DNA of 64,000 nt, from positions 1 to 64,000 of the forward strand of contig VSOZ01000017.1 of the NCBI GenBank assembly GCA_009775095.1. Direction: 5' to 3'. This DNA comes from Muribaculum sp. Its GTDB lineage: Bacteria; Bacteroidota; Bacteroidia; Bacteroidales; Muribaculaceae. Below the pieces are notes generated by a model, which was not told the DNA's origin, searched no databases, and saw only the letters and a program-made list of their open reading frames with translations. A program made the position numbers and the translations under genes. Below are positions 1-8,233 of the stretch, piece after piece; the first letter of the stretch is position 1, and every line of letters begins with the position of its first letter.

Positions 1-565
1 ACCATGACGGCCCCCACCATGATGAATAGTAAGGCCATGACCATGACGGACCCCAGTACCAGTCATAATAGTTCCATGCCCACGGAGAGTACCACCCCGG
101 GCTATTGATTATAATATTGACTTCGGGCTGTGTCGAATAATAATACTCAACCAACGCCGGGTCGTTTATATCGGATATAATGTCGCTGTTATGATACTTC
201 TCTATACGGCGCGTATAGGCAAAGTCATCATTCCCGGCCTGACGGGCTGCAGCGGTGTCGACCTGAGCATATTTTCCTCGACGGTTATACTCGTCCACAT
301 CGCGAGCCGAAGTACCGGTCACGGTATATGTGTCGGCACCCGCATAGTCATGTCCGCCCAAAGTCGGGTCATAATTATACTGATTATAGTATTGGGTCGT
401 AGCGGCAGCCTGCTTGCGCTTGGCCCGCTCGATTTTTTCCTGTTTCGCTTTGGTGTCTTTTGCCGGATCGTAGTAAATGTCGTCGTCATAGTATCCTTGT
501 GCTGAAACCGACATTATGCCCGCACCCAGCATAGCGATTGATAATAAGAGTTTTTTACCTACCAT
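1..565 (-). CDS. Secreted Tyr/Trp-rich envelope protein (3' end outside window)
   Basis: An open frame starts at ATG 565 and runs off the left edge of the window, so 188 codons are visible and the C-terminus is missing. Residues 1-22 form a signal peptide (KKLLLSIAMLGAGIMSVSA, cleavage before Q). The mature part begins with Tyr/Asp-rich sequence (YYDDDIYYDPAKD) and a Lys/Gln-rich stretch, and ends in the visible portion with a Trp/Pro/Tyr-rich segment (WYWGPSWSWPYYSSWW). Low-complexity, aromatic-rich secreted proteins of this sort are common in Bacteroidales, but I do not recognise a named family. A promoter with good spacing lies upstream on the same strand (658-688). Export is well supported; function is unknown. 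Confidence 0.7.
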   Translation of the reverse strand, partial: MVGKKLLLSIAMLGAGIMSVSAQGYYDDDIYYDPAKDTKAKQEKIERAKRKQAAATTQYYNQYNYDPTLGGHDYAGADTYTVTGTSARDVDEYNRRGKYAQVDTAAARQAGNDDFAYTRRIEKYHNSDIISDINDPALVEYYYSTQPEVNIIINSPGWYSPWAWNYYDWYWGPSWSWPYYSSWWGPSW

Positions 566-657
566 AAGACTTGGTTCCTTAATTTAATAATAAATGATTA
601 TACACTTTTGTATCTATTGGACTCGCATCTTAATGCGTAGTTTAATCCAATAACACA

Positions 658-688
658 TAAAGATACATTATTTATTAGCCCAAGTCAA
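658..688 (-). promoter_or_regulatory. Bacteroidetes-type promoter for the gene at 1-565
   Basis: On the minus strand a TTG (688-686) is followed by 20 nt and then TATCTTTA (665-658), one base from the TAnnTTTG consensus of the Bacteroidetes primary sigma factor. It gives a leader of about 90 nt. Confidence 0.5.
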
Positions 689-769
689 GATATTCGCTAT
701 TTTTTACTCTCTTCTAAGATTATTTAACAGATTGTCGGGGCCGGTTTAGTGTTTATATAACAAGAGGGC

Positions 770-786
770 TACGGAATTTTTCCGTA
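770..786. repeat. 17-bp perfect palindrome upstream of the DUF4251 gene
   Basis: TACGGAA-TTT-TTCCGTA lies 47 bp before the ATG at 833. It could be an operator or a small hairpin in the leader. No TAnnTTTG box is evident close by. Confidence 0.4.
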
Positions 787-832
787 TGTTTGTGAAAGTA
801 AAAGAGTATTAATCAACAAAAGACATTACGTT

Positions 833-1396
833 ATGACACGCTTCACATTAATCATCGGCTTACTCGCCGCGCTGCTGTGCTCATGTGCATCGACAGCCAA
901 TCTCAGCCCCGAACAAAGGGAGGCACGCGAGCAGGAAAAACGCATAAACGCCATACGCGACTCCATGGCCCACGAATTGGCGGTACAATCGCTCGACAAA
1001 CTCGACTTCGTACTTGAGGCGGACAAACTCATATTCAAACGCGGACGGTCGGCCTACGTGTCGTCAGCCACCAATTTCATTTCGGTAGTCGACGGCAGAG
1101 CCACCGTACAGATAGCACTGCTGAAGTCGCGGCCGGGCATCAACGGCATAGGCGGCATCACCGTAGAAGGCTCACCCTCCTCGATCAAAAGATCGATTGA
1201 CAAGAAGGGCAACTACCGGATGTCGATGAGCGTATCGGGCACCGGCATCTCTGCCACGGTATTCATAACGCTTCCCGCAGGAAGTACCTACGCCACAGCG
1301 GTTATAACGCCTAACTTCCACTCCTACAACATAACCCTGCAGGGCAAGGTATTGCCCGCATCGGCCAGCAGTGTCTACAAAGCGCGCCCGCTATAA
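833..1396 (+). CDS. DUF4251 family lipoprotein
   Basis: 187 residues. The N-terminus is a lipoprotein signal ending LLCSC-A, with Cys18 the likely lipidated residue, followed by a charged helical linker (residues 25-50). The rest matches the Bacteroidales DUF4251 pattern as I remember it: an NFISV-DG-ATVQI core (around residues 76-90), a conserved NGIGGITVEG (around 103-112), then beta-strands to the end. The family has no established function. The predicted product is an outer-membrane-anchored periplasmic protein. It is transcribed alone, divergent from the gene at 1-565, and ends in a hairpin shared with the convergent galactose operon. Confidence 0.75.
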   Translation: MTRFTLIIGLLAALLCSCASTANLSPEQREAREQEKRINAIRDSMAHELAVQSLDKLDFVLEADKLIFKRGRSAYVSSATNFISVVDGRATVQIALLKSRPGINGIGGITVEGSPSSIKRSIDKKGNYRMSMSVSGTGISATVFITLPAGSTYATAVITPNFHSYNITLQGKVLPASASSVYKARPL

Positions 1397-1414
1397 CCTG
1401 CGACATCTATTATA

Positions 1415-1466
1415 AAGAAAATACGGCGGAGATAGCTTCATAGCTCATCCGCCGTATTTTTATTTA
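1415..1466. terminator. Bidirectional intrinsic terminator
   Basis: ATACGGCGGA (1421-1430) pairs with TCCGCCGTAT (1448-1457), with an inner AGCT/AGCT stem. A T-rich tract follows on the plus strand and an A-rich tract precedes it, so the hairpin can end both the DUF4251 gene and the convergent operon. Confidence 0.8.
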
Positions 1467-1482
1467 TCCGATAAACCGCTCT

Positions 1483-2385
1483 TTAGAAGAGTTTTTCGGG
1501 ATATGTGCCGTCTTTATGAAGTTCGGCGAACTTGGCCACCACGCCGGGACGGTCGCCCGCATAAGTCACACCAAACCACTTCGAGTCGGTATCAAGCACT
1601 TTCACGGTAGCTTCGCCGGAGTTGATAAGAGTGTCAATAACGATAGGGATGAAGAATTCCGCTTTCGGTGTATTGATATCTTTTTTCAGGAAGTTGACAA
1701 ACTCGCGGTCGCTGTACTCGAAGTAATCGGGGGTAAAGCCCCAGAGATTCATCGACACGGGGGTCTTGGGGCCGAGCTTGCACACCTCGCCTTTCTCATC
1801 GTGGAAGGTTATGTCATGGTTCTCGTCGTAAGCTATGTCGGTACGCTCGGTGACAGTCGTGAGAAGACCGTTCTCCGTGTTGCACACGCCACGTGCCACA
1901 GAACCGTTCTCAGACATGGTATTGCCTACGCGGAAACCGACCATGCAATAGTCGCCTTTGCGGTCACGCGGACGGCTCAGCTCCTTGGCAATCACCTCAA
2001 ATGCGTCGCGTCCATAGAAGTCGTCGGCATTGATGACAGCAAACGGCTCCTTGATGACATCCTTGCCCATAAGCACCGCATGGTTAGTACCCCACGGCTT
2101 TGTACGGTCAGCCGGGCAGGTAAATCCTTCGGGCAGAGCGTCGGTGGACTGGAATACAACCTCTACAGGCACATGACCCTCATATTTTGAAATGATCTTT
2201 TCGCGGAAATCCTGCTCGAAATCTTTTCTTATGACAAACACTATTTTTCCGAATCCCGACTTAACGGCATCATAGATCGAGTAGTCCATGATGGTCTCTC
2301 CATTGGGGCCGAGCGAGTCAAGCTGCTTGAGACCTCCGTACCGGCTTCCCATGCCGGCGGCTAAAACGAATAATGTAGGTTTCAT
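1483..2385 (-). CDS. Sugar-1-phosphate nucleotidyltransferase of the galactose operon
   Basis: 300 residues of the NTP_transferase (GT-A Rossmann) fold. The nucleotide-binding signature LAAGMGSRYGGLKQ is at residues 8-21, and a metal-binding VINADDFYG segment is near residue 120. Such enzymes transfer NMP from an NTP to a sugar-1-phosphate. It is the third gene of a galK-galM-nucleotidyltransferase operon, and its ATG overlaps the galM stop in an ATGA junction, so translation is probably coupled. No galT is in the window. Inference: this protein may take galactose-1-phosphate plus UTP to UDP-galactose directly, or make UDP-glucose for a GalT encoded elsewhere. The exact nucleotide and sugar cannot be read from the sequence. 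Confidence 0.8.
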   Translation of the reverse strand: MKPTLFVLAAGMGSRYGGLKQLDSLGPNGETIMDYSIYDAVKSGFGKIVFVIRKDFEQDFREKIISKYEGHVPVEVVFQSTDALPEGFTCPADRTKPWGTNHAVLMGKDVIKEPFAVINADDFYGRDAFEVIAKELSRPRDRKGDYCMVGFRVGNTMSENGSVARGVCNTENGLLTTVTERTDIAYDENHDITFHDEKGEVCKLGPKTPVSMNLWGFTPDYFEYSDREFVNFLKKDINTPKAEFFIPIVIDTLINSGEATVKVLDTDSKWFGVTYAGDRPGVVAKFAELHKDGTYPEKLF

Positions 2386-3425
2386 TTTGTTGTAAATCTA
2401 TATACTATAGTTTGATTATACTCTTCTCCCGGACACAGAAGCTGACAGGGGAAATTGCGGTGATTGGGGGCGTCGGGAAATCCCTGACACTCTATGGCCA
2501 CACCGTCGTAGTCATTGTACGGACGACCGCATTTGTTCTCGGGGCTGCCTCCGAGCCAGTTGCCGGAATATACCTGAGCGCCCGGCTGGGTTGTAAACAC
2601 TTCAAGCACACGTCCGCTCTTGGCGGCGGTAAGCACGGCAGCTTTACCGAGGCTGTGCTTGTGCCAGTTGTCAAGCACCCAGCAGTGGTCGTAGCCCTTG
2701 CCTATCTTCAACGCCTCGAAGTCGGCGTTTATATCGCGTCCTATAGTCTTGGGCTGCAGGAAGTCCATGGGAGTGCCAGCTACATCGGCAAGCTCTCCGG
2801 TAGGTATCTGTGTGGCATCGGTGGGCAGATACTTCGACGCGAGCAACTGAAGCTCATGATCAAGTACCGAACCGCTGTTCTCTCCGTCAAGATTGAAGTA
2901 AGCATGGTTGGTGAGATTGATTACCGTCTTGGCATCGCTCTCGGCCTTCAGGTCGATGGTAAGTTCGTTCTTATCGTTCCAAGAGTATATGACCGTGGCT
3001 TTTACGGCTCCGGGATAGCCCTCTTCGCCGTCGGCGGCGTAATAAGTGAATTTCACGTGACTGCCGGCCGCCTCCGACTTCCATATACGGTTCATGAAGC
3101 CCTCGGGACCTCCGTGAAGAGCATTTGGCCCGTTATTTATGGCAAGAGTGTACTCCTTGCCGTCGATAGAGAATTTACCCTTACATATGCGGTTGGCATA
3201 ACGGCCGGGGGTCTTTCCGGCGCAAGGACCGTCGCCGAAATAATCGACCGGATTCTTATATCCGAGCACTACGTCATCCAACTTGCCGTCCTTGTCGGGA
3301 ACGACAACGCTTACTATGCCGGCGCCGAGGCTAGACAGCGTCACAGAAGCACCAGACGCATTTGTCAATGTATAAAGAGTTATGTCACCCTTGGGCGACA
3401 TAACTCTCTCAGTCTGTATTTTCAT
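2382..3425 (-). CDS. galM: Aldose 1-epimerase (galactose mutarotase)
   Basis: 347 residues, the usual GalM length. It interconverts alpha and beta anomers of D-galactose/glucose, supplying the alpha anomer to galactokinase. Family marks are LHGGPEGFMNRIW (around residue 101), the catalytic-His segment TNHAYFNLDGE (around 172), and the catalytic-Glu segment AIECQGFPDAPNH near residue 313. No signal peptide is visible, so it is probably cytoplasmic. It lies 17 bp downstream of galK and overlaps the nucleotidyltransferase start by 4 nt, forming one operon. Confidence 0.93.
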   Translation of the reverse strand: MKIQTERVMSPKGDITLYTLTNASGASVTLSSLGAGIVSVVVPDKDGKLDDVVLGYKNPVDYFGDGPCAGKTPGRYANRICKGKFSIDGKEYTLAINNGPNALHGGPEGFMNRIWKSEAAGSHVKFTYYAADGEEGYPGAVKATVIYSWNDKNELTIDLKAESDAKTVINLTNHAYFNLDGENSGSVLDHELQLLASKYLPTDATQIPTGELADVAGTPMDFLQPKTIGRDINADFEALKIGKGYDHCWVLDNWHKHSLGKAAVLTAAKSGRVLEVFTTQPGAQVYSGNWLGGSPENKCGRPYNDYDGVAIECQGFPDAPNHRNFPCQLLCPGEEYNQTIVYRFTTK

Positions 3426-3442
3426 ATCTGTAGAGTTTCAAG

Positions 3443-4582
3443 TTAGTCCAACTTACGTGCTCCATCAGAAACAATCACCTCATATACCTGAGGTTCATGT
3501 CCGTACTTGGCCTCAAATTTTTTCTTGGCCGTAGCTATGAAGTTGTCATACAACTCGTCTTTAACAAGGTTGATGGTGCAACCTCCGAAACCGCCGCCCA
3601 TGATGCGCGAACCGGTTACACCACACTCTTTTGCGATGTCATTGAGGTAGTCAAGCTCCACACAGCTTACCTCATAGAGCTTCGACATGCCTTCATGAGT
3701 CTTGTACATGCGGTCGCCTACAGTGGCGTAGTCACCCTTCTGAAGAGCGTCGCACACGTCAAGCACACGTTGCTTCTCTTCGATGACATACTTGGCGCGG
3801 TTGTAGTCTTCCTCCGATATGCGGTCTTTGATTCTGTCAAGGTCTTCCAGCTCGGCGTCGCGAAGAGTCTCCACTCCCAGTTCCTTGGCCACATGCACGC
3901 ATGAAGCGCGGCGCTTGTTGTAGGGAGAGTCAACCAATTCATGCTTCACCTTCGAGTCGACGAGCACCAGTTTGTAGCCGTCGAGCTTGAAGGGGAAGTA
4001 TTCGTACTCAAGCGAACGGCAGTCAAGACGGATAAGATGGTCTTTCTTGCCGAACACCGATGCGAACTGGTCCATGATGCCGCAATTCACGCCGCAATAG
4101 TTATGCTCTGTCGATTGTCCGATCTTGGCAAGCTCAAACTTGTCGATCTTGTTGTCGTTAAACATATCGTTCATCGCATATGCGAAGCAGCTCTCAAGAG
4201 CGGCCGACGACGAAAGTCCGGCACCGAGGGGTACATTGCCGGCAAACACTGCGTCGAAGCCTTTTACCGTACCACCACGTTTAATGACTTCACGGCATAC
4301 TCCGAATATGTAGCGGGCCCACTGCTGCGAGGGGGCATCCTCCTCATTAAGGCCAAACTCGGCATACTCGTCGATGTCTACCGAATAGACCCGTACCTTA
4401 TCCGTACCGTTGGGCTTTATTTCGGCCATGATGACTTTGTCGATGGCTCCCGGGAATACGAAGCCGCCGTTATAATCGGTGTGCTCGCCTATCAGGTTTA
4501 TACGACCTGCCGATGCATAAAATACTCCGTTACCTCCAAAACGCTGGCTGAATTGCTCGCGTATTGTCTCTTTCATTTTCAT
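3443..4582 (-). CDS. galK: Galactokinase
   Basis: 379 residues, GHMP kinase superfamily. It phosphorylates D-galactose with ATP to galactose-1-phosphate. The galactokinase signature GRINLIGEHTDYNGG is at residues 26-40, the ATP-binding loop VPLGAGLSSSAALE is around residues 115-130, and a C-terminal GGGFGGCTINLV motif lies near residue 330. Two in-frame ATGs (4582 and 4576) could start it; the choice changes only two residues. It is first in the operon and is preceded by a TAnnTTTG box at 4624-4631. No regulator gene is adjacent. Confidence 0.95.
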   Translation of the reverse strand: MKMKETIREQFSQRFGGNGVFYASAGRINLIGEHTDYNGGFVFPGAIDKVIMAEIKPNGTDKVRVYSVDIDEYAEFGLNEEDAPSQQWARYIFGVCREVIKRGGTVKGFDAVFAGNVPLGAGLSSSAALESCFAYAMNDMFNDNKIDKFELAKIGQSTEHNYCGVNCGIMDQFASVFGKKDHLIRLDCRSLEYEYFPFKLDGYKLVLVDSKVKHELVDSPYNKRRASCVHVAKELGVETLRDAELEDLDRIKDRISEEDYNRAKYVIEEKQRVLDVCDALQKGDYATVGDRMYKTHEGMSKLYEVSCVELDYLNDIAKECGVTGSRIMGGGFGGCTINLVKDELYDNFIATAKKKFEAKYGHEPQVYEVIVSDGARKLD

Positions 4583-4623
4583 AATGGTATCTTTAAATGT
4601 TGTTCAGGTTAATTATCTGTTTG

Positions 4624-4631
4624 CAAATTTA
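4624..4631 (-). promoter_or_regulatory. -7 box of the galactose operon
   Basis: TAAATTTG on the minus strand matches TAnnTTTG exactly and sits 41 bp before the galK ATG. The nearest TTTG is 26 nt upstream, longer than the usual 19-21, so the -33 element is uncertain. Confidence 0.4.
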
Positions 4632-4703
4632 GCAAAATAATTCTAATAACCTTAGTGCAAATCGGTCAATTTACCATTATGAATCCGACAAAATACACGT
4701 GAC

Positions 4704-5426
4704 CTAATTCACGTCGGCGCTCATGCCGGGGTTGTGGAGACAATGACACTCCGTGACACTCTCGTCGACATAAGCCTTGAAGTCGCAGGCGTCCTTGAAG
4801 TCGCCGTGTATGTGCATCGGGAAAAAGTCGGTCACCTTTATCTTCTCAAGAAACAGCCGCGCTCCGCGCTCGAAGTCTGATCCTTGTCGGGTGTCGACGG
4901 GGAACATGGCTATGTCGACCGACGGATTCTCAGAAGCTATACGATTCAGGATGACGCTGAAATGCTCGTCGGCCTTGCGTACCTCGCGTTCCGTCGAGTC
5001 ATCCTGCCAATGCCAGTCGTTAAGGTCGCCGGCATGAAATATCTTCTTGCCGTCAGAAGTTGTCACAAGAAAACTTACTCCGGCATCGGTAGAGCCGTAA
5101 GCCTTCACTTTGATGTCGCCCGGCAGATTTTCAAGCACGTCGCCCGCGCTCATGCCCGCAATACGCTCGGAGCCGGGAATATCCTGCCCGTATACGTCAT
5201 TGGACAGCACATACACTCTTTTATGGTTCTGTGCAAGGTCAAATATGCATTTGTTGTAATGGTCATGATGATGGTGGCTTACAAAAAACACCACCGGCAG
5301 TTGCGGGTTGGCCTCAAGAGCCTTATGCAGAGCGTGAGCCGGATCACGATAATAGTCAAAAACAAGAATGACGTCGGACAGAGTCAGGACGAATCCGCTG
5401 TTGTCCATATAGGTAACTTTTGTCAT
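4704..5426 (-). CDS. MBL-fold metal-dependent hydrolase
   Basis: 240 residues from the ATG at 5426. An upstream TTG/GTG-type extension is possible but adds a run (CLYYIETKYNF) unlike the fold. Residues 51-56 are HHHHDH, the HxHxDH zinc-binding motif of the metallo-beta-lactamase fold. IFHAGDLNDW around residues 130-140 and MFPVDTRQGSDF around 185-195 complete a UlaG/YtnP-like arrangement. The enzyme hydrolyses an ester or phosphodiester of unknown identity in the cytoplasm. It lies upstream of galK on the same strand but is separated from it by about 120 bp that hold a promoter, so co-regulation with galactose genes is not implied. Confidence 0.8.
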   Translation of the reverse strand: MTKVTYMDNSGFVLTLSDVILVFDYYRDPAHALHKALEANPQLPVVFFVSHHHHDHYNKCIFDLAQNHKRVYVLSNDVYGQDIPGSERIAGMSAGDVLENLPGDIKVKAYGSTDAGVSFLVTTSDGKKIFHAGDLNDWHWQDDSTEREVRKADEHFSVILNRIASENPSVDIAMFPVDTRQGSDFERGARLFLEKIKVTDFFPMHIHGDFKDACDFKAYVDESVTECHCLHNPGMSADVN

Positions 5427-5528
5427 AATAAAATTGTATTTAGTTTCAATATAATATAAACATACGGTCATGACAATAGTTCGGCTATCGGCTCCTTGAA
5501 CGCGGTATCACCCATACAAGTCGATTAG

Positions 5529-5888
5529 TTGACGCCGGGGCGGTCGAGGCAGGGTAAATATAATCTTGTTCACGGCGCAATATGGGCGGCAATACCGAAA
5601 TGGGCATACATCGTCTTTGCAATCGTTGTCCTCGCCGCCGGAGGCTTCGGCTATGGCTTCTTCTATCAGCTCAACGAAAACTCCAGACTGAAAGATGTCG
5701 AATGGCTCTACCGCTACGAAAGGCTTTGGTGGGAAGGCAAGGAACAGGAAGATTTGCTGCGCCGTGAAAAAATTTTCGTGGTCGGCACACAGCAGGAGCA
5801 GGACTCCATGAAAACCCGCATCCGTCACTATGAAAAAGCTCGACACATTGAGGATACTTTCCTCTATTTCATCCCATCAGAGAAATAG
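5529..5888 (+). CDS. Single-pass membrane protein lacking an ATG start (possibly truncated)
   Basis: The open frame after a TAG at 5526-5528 has no ATG until near its end; TTG 5529 is the only obvious upstream start. It encodes one transmembrane helix (WAYIVFAIVVLAAGGFGYGFFY, residues ~25-46), then a charged, probably helical tail rich in Glu, Arg and Tyr to residue 119. The composition is that of a real protein and clearly better than the opposite-strand frame. I do not recognise the family. The missing start at the border of an AT-rich accessory stretch suggests the 5' end of an older gene has been lost, but a genuine TTG start is also possible. Confidence 0.45.
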   Translation: MTPGRSRQGKYNLVHGAIWAAIPKWAYIVFAIVVLAAGGFGYGFFYQLNENSRLKDVEWLYRYERLWWEGKEQEDLLRREKIFVVGTQQEQDSMKTRIRHYEKARHIEDTFLYFIPSEK

Positions 5889-6139
5889 ATTTTGATTAAT
5901 AAGTCAGTCAACCACGACAATTGCTGCCGGGGTTGACTATCTTTGTTTGTATGATTAAGCTGTTTGCATTACAGTTTTTCCATATATCATATTTCCTCGC
6001 CTAATTGAGCCTGTCATCATACAGAAATGATGGACTATAGACAGATTGTTTCCCGATTTTTTGGGAATTAAAATTCTATCTTAAATAGCCATTCTCAATA
6101 AAATATTGAATCTCAACTCGGTTCAATCTTAGCCAGTGC

Positions 6140-6625
6140 CTAAATATTTAATGGTTTTGAACGACGTATTGAAAACTTTGTGTTGACATTTTTTCCTCCA
6201 ACCTTGCCATATATCTTTATTTCAGCATCGGCCCATAGAAAGTCGATTGGTAAACGATCTGCCAATTTGTCAAAATGGATACTTAGTTGGTAACCATCAA
6301 AGATTTTAACGATAACTCCGACCTGTTTCTTAGAGGCTTGTACATCTCTGTATGTATGTTCTTCCGGAACAAGTATGCTATATGTACAATCTATCGTATA
6401 AGTCAGATTGTTGCAATTGGAGCATGCCAATTCTAAATCTCCATTACAATTAGTTTTGACATCAATATAGTACCCAGTTTCATCCGTATTGTAAGAAAGT
6501 AAAATATCTTCAGGGTTTGTATTTGAACGAACCTCAAATAAAAGCGGAGATTCATTCCCTTTCTCACAACCGCTTATAGCGATTACTAACAGCGACAAAA
6601 ATAGAAATCTCAGATATTTGTTCAT
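6140..6625 (-). CDS. Small lipoprotein of unknown function
   Basis: 161 residues. The lipoprotein signal is LLVIAISGC with lipidation at Cys20, followed by EKGNESPLL. The mature part alternates short beta-type stretches; CSNCNNLTYTIDC contains three closely spaced cysteines around residues 68-80. No family recognised. The base composition is more AT-rich than the surrounding housekeeping genes, which fits an accessory, possibly acquired, origin. The next gene on this strand (6722-7546) is also secreted and the pair may be co-transcribed across a 96-bp gap. Confidence 0.7.
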   Translation of the reverse strand: MNKYLRFLFLSLLVIAISGCEKGNESPLLFEVRSNTNPEDILLSYNTDETGYYIDVKTNCNGDLELACSNCNNLTYTIDCTYSILVPEEHTYRDVQASKKQVGVIVKIFDGYQLSIHFDKLADRLPIDFLWADAEIKIYGKVGGKNVNTKFSIRRSKPLNI

Positions 6626-6721
6626 GTTTTTATTTATCTTGATTTTATGATTTGAATATAAGATGTTTGGCCTGCTGATTGTGGCACATTCTTTTCCTCT
6701 TGAATGGACTCTTAGGAAACT

Positions 6722-7546
6722 TTATTCCGATCTCCAGATATATTGAGGTGCTTCAAGGTAATATACGTTTTCGCCCCATTCATCAAACTCGGAGTTGTAA
6801 CCGACCAAACGTATTTCATAGGGCGTATCACCATGATTATATATGTCTATAGGAATTGATGCTTGAATCAGATAGCAATCATCATTCCCTTTGACATTTT
6901 GAGCATTACCATTTAAATGTGGTAAAGAGAGATGTTGAACGGAATAAATCTCTAATGGACGGCCGTCGGCATATACTTCAAACGTCATATATTGAGGTTC
7001 TACAGTTACCTTAGAACCATTAATTTCGGCATCTTCTTTGTCTGCGAAGTTCTCATAAGATATTGACTTAGTTACACTCATTGGGCGCGTATATATGAGC
7101 AATTCTTGCCGACCCCCATACTCAAAAAATGCTTTTGTGCCATAAAGCTCCAGTTTGCCATATCTAATGTCAAGATTTATATCTTTATGAGCGATTACAT
7201 TCCACGCCCAGAATTCAAGTCGCATTTCATCTTTGGGTACTTGCAACATACGCGGATATTCCTTCGGGCGCATAGCGCATATTGCGGCATAACAACCTTT
7301 GGGAATGCTGTCAATTCTATACGAGCCTAATGAATCCGAGTAAGTTTCATAGAGCGTTGAAAAATCTGCATTGGAAACAGACACCGAGCAAGAATCTATG
7401 GGCTGATTGTTATAATCTGTAACTCGACCGTAAATGCTGACATAATCAGAGAGCGATTGTGTTCCAATCGTTTCAGAATTCCGCTGCGCCGTCGCAGTTA
7501 TAGCTATAATTAAGCAGCATATTGATGTGATAATTTTGTGTCTCAT
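6722..7546 (-). CDS. Secreted protein with a carboxypeptidase-regulatory-like domain
   Basis: 274 residues with signal peptide IITSICCLIIAITATAQ (residues 5-21). Residues ~38-85 (YGRVTDYNNQPIDSCSVSV ... SDSLGSYRIDSIPKGCY) form the seven-stranded CarboxypepD_reg-like beta-sandwich often found at the N-terminus of Bacteroidetes envelope proteins. The remainder is beta-rich without a recognised domain. Location is periplasm or outer membrane; the role is unknown. A TAACTTTG box (7570-7577) sits just upstream, immediately after the terminator of the Crp/YhcG operon, so this gene has its own promoter. Confidence 0.75.
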   Translation of the reverse strand: MRHKIITSICCLIIAITATAQRNSETIGTQSLSDYVSIYGRVTDYNNQPIDSCSVSVSNADFSTLYETYSDSLGSYRIDSIPKGCYAAICAMRPKEYPRMLQVPKDEMRLEFWAWNVIAHKDINLDIRYGKLELYGTKAFFEYGGRQELLIYTRPMSVTKSISYENFADKEDAEINGSKVTVEPQYMTFEVYADGRPLEIYSVQHLSLPHLNGNAQNVKGNDDCYLIQASIPIDIYNHGDTPYEIRLVGYNSEFDEWGENVYYLEAPQYIWRSE

Positions 7547-7569
7547 AAACTTTGAGTTTAATTAGACTG

Positions 7570-7577
7570 CAAAGTTA
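7570..7577 (-). promoter_or_regulatory. -7 box upstream of the 6722-7546 gene
   Basis: TAACTTTG on the minus strand matches TAnnTTTG and lies 23 bp before the ATG. Only a T-rich stretch is at the -33 position. Confidence 0.45.
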
Positions 7578-7584
7578 CAGCGAC

Positions 7585-7617
7585 GGAAAATAAAAACTCT
7601 CAAACAAAGTTGAGAGT
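7585..7617 (-). terminator. Intrinsic terminator of the Crp/YhcG operon
   Basis: Read on the minus strand, ACTCTCAA and TTGAGAGT form an 8-bp stem with a 6-nt loop (7596-7617), followed by TTTTATTTTC. It lies just past the stop of the regulator gene. Confidence 0.7.
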
Positions 7618-7632
7618 CGAAAGATTTTTCAG

Positions 7633-8202
7633 TTATTTACCGAGTTTCTTGCGGATGCGGCTTAAATACGTGGGCGTGACATTGAGAAACGAAGCTATAT
7701 CTTTGAGAGAAAACAGCTCGAACAAATCGGGATGATTGGCAATCAGGTTGAAGTAGCGTTTCTCAGGAGATTGGCAGTAAAGTGCGAGATATCGGTCGTA
7801 GGTCTGATAAAATACCAATTCTGTGGATTTTGCAACAAGTTCCGATAACCCGGCATCGGTCTTCATGCGCTCTATGAACTTTGCTACCGGAAAGCGGTAA
7901 ATTTCGCAGGTGGAATTAGCGATGATTGCCAACTTCGCCTTCTCGCCATATAAAGCAAAAGGCCAGTCAGCAATAAATTCTCCTGCGGATGAGAATCCAC
8001 ATACATGTTCTGCACCCAGCTCATCATAAAGAACATATTTAAGCGTTCCCGACTTGACATAGCCTATTATGTATCGTGCGACCCTGCCGATGCTTACAAA
8101 CTCCTCTCCTTTCGCATATCGGCATAATTCTCCCTCATTGACGCATAAATCCCGCCAACGCTCAATTTCAGGATGTTCTATGTAAGTATTGAACTTTGCC
8201 AT
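7633..8202 (-). CDS. Crp/Fnr-family transcriptional regulator
   Basis: 189 residues from the ATG at 8202. The longer frame to 8286 would overlap the upstream nuclease gene and adds Cys-rich junk. An N-terminal cyclic-nucleotide-binding-like beta-roll (residues ~15-120, RYIIGYVKSGTLKYV, FIADWPFAL) is followed by a helical dimer segment and a C-terminal helix-turn-helix, LFSLKDIASFLNVTPTYLSRIRKKL, at residues ~160-186. No FNR-type cysteine cluster is present, so it is not an iron-sulfur sensor of the classical type. The ligand is unknown. It is 31 nt downstream of the YhcG-type nuclease and probably co-transcribed with it. Confidence 0.85.
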   Translation of the reverse strand: MAKFNTYIEHPEIERWRDLCVNEGELCRYAKGEEFVSIGRVARYIIGYVKSGTLKYVLYDELGAEHVCGFSSAGEFIADWPFALYGEKAKLAIIANSTCEIYRFPVAKFIERMKTDAGLSELVAKSTELVFYQTYDRYLALYCQSPEKRYFNLIANHPDLFELFSLKDIASFLNVTPTYLSRIRKKLGK

Positions 8203-8233
8203 CAAAATGCGGATAATGCAGAAAATGCAGGGG

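Noticed and set aside
2412..3446. Long plus-strand open frame (344 codons) opposite galM
   Set aside because: It mirrors galM exactly, has no family-like motifs, and the minus-strand frame has clear catalytic signatures.
5508..5846. Minus-strand open frame opposite the 5529-5888 protein
   Set aside because: Composition is irregular, while the plus-strand frame has a proper transmembrane helix and charged tail.
5938..5945. TATCTTTG on the plus strand, possible orphan promoter
   Set aside because: No -33 element at 19-21 nt, no hairpin and no plus-strand gene or terminator downstream.
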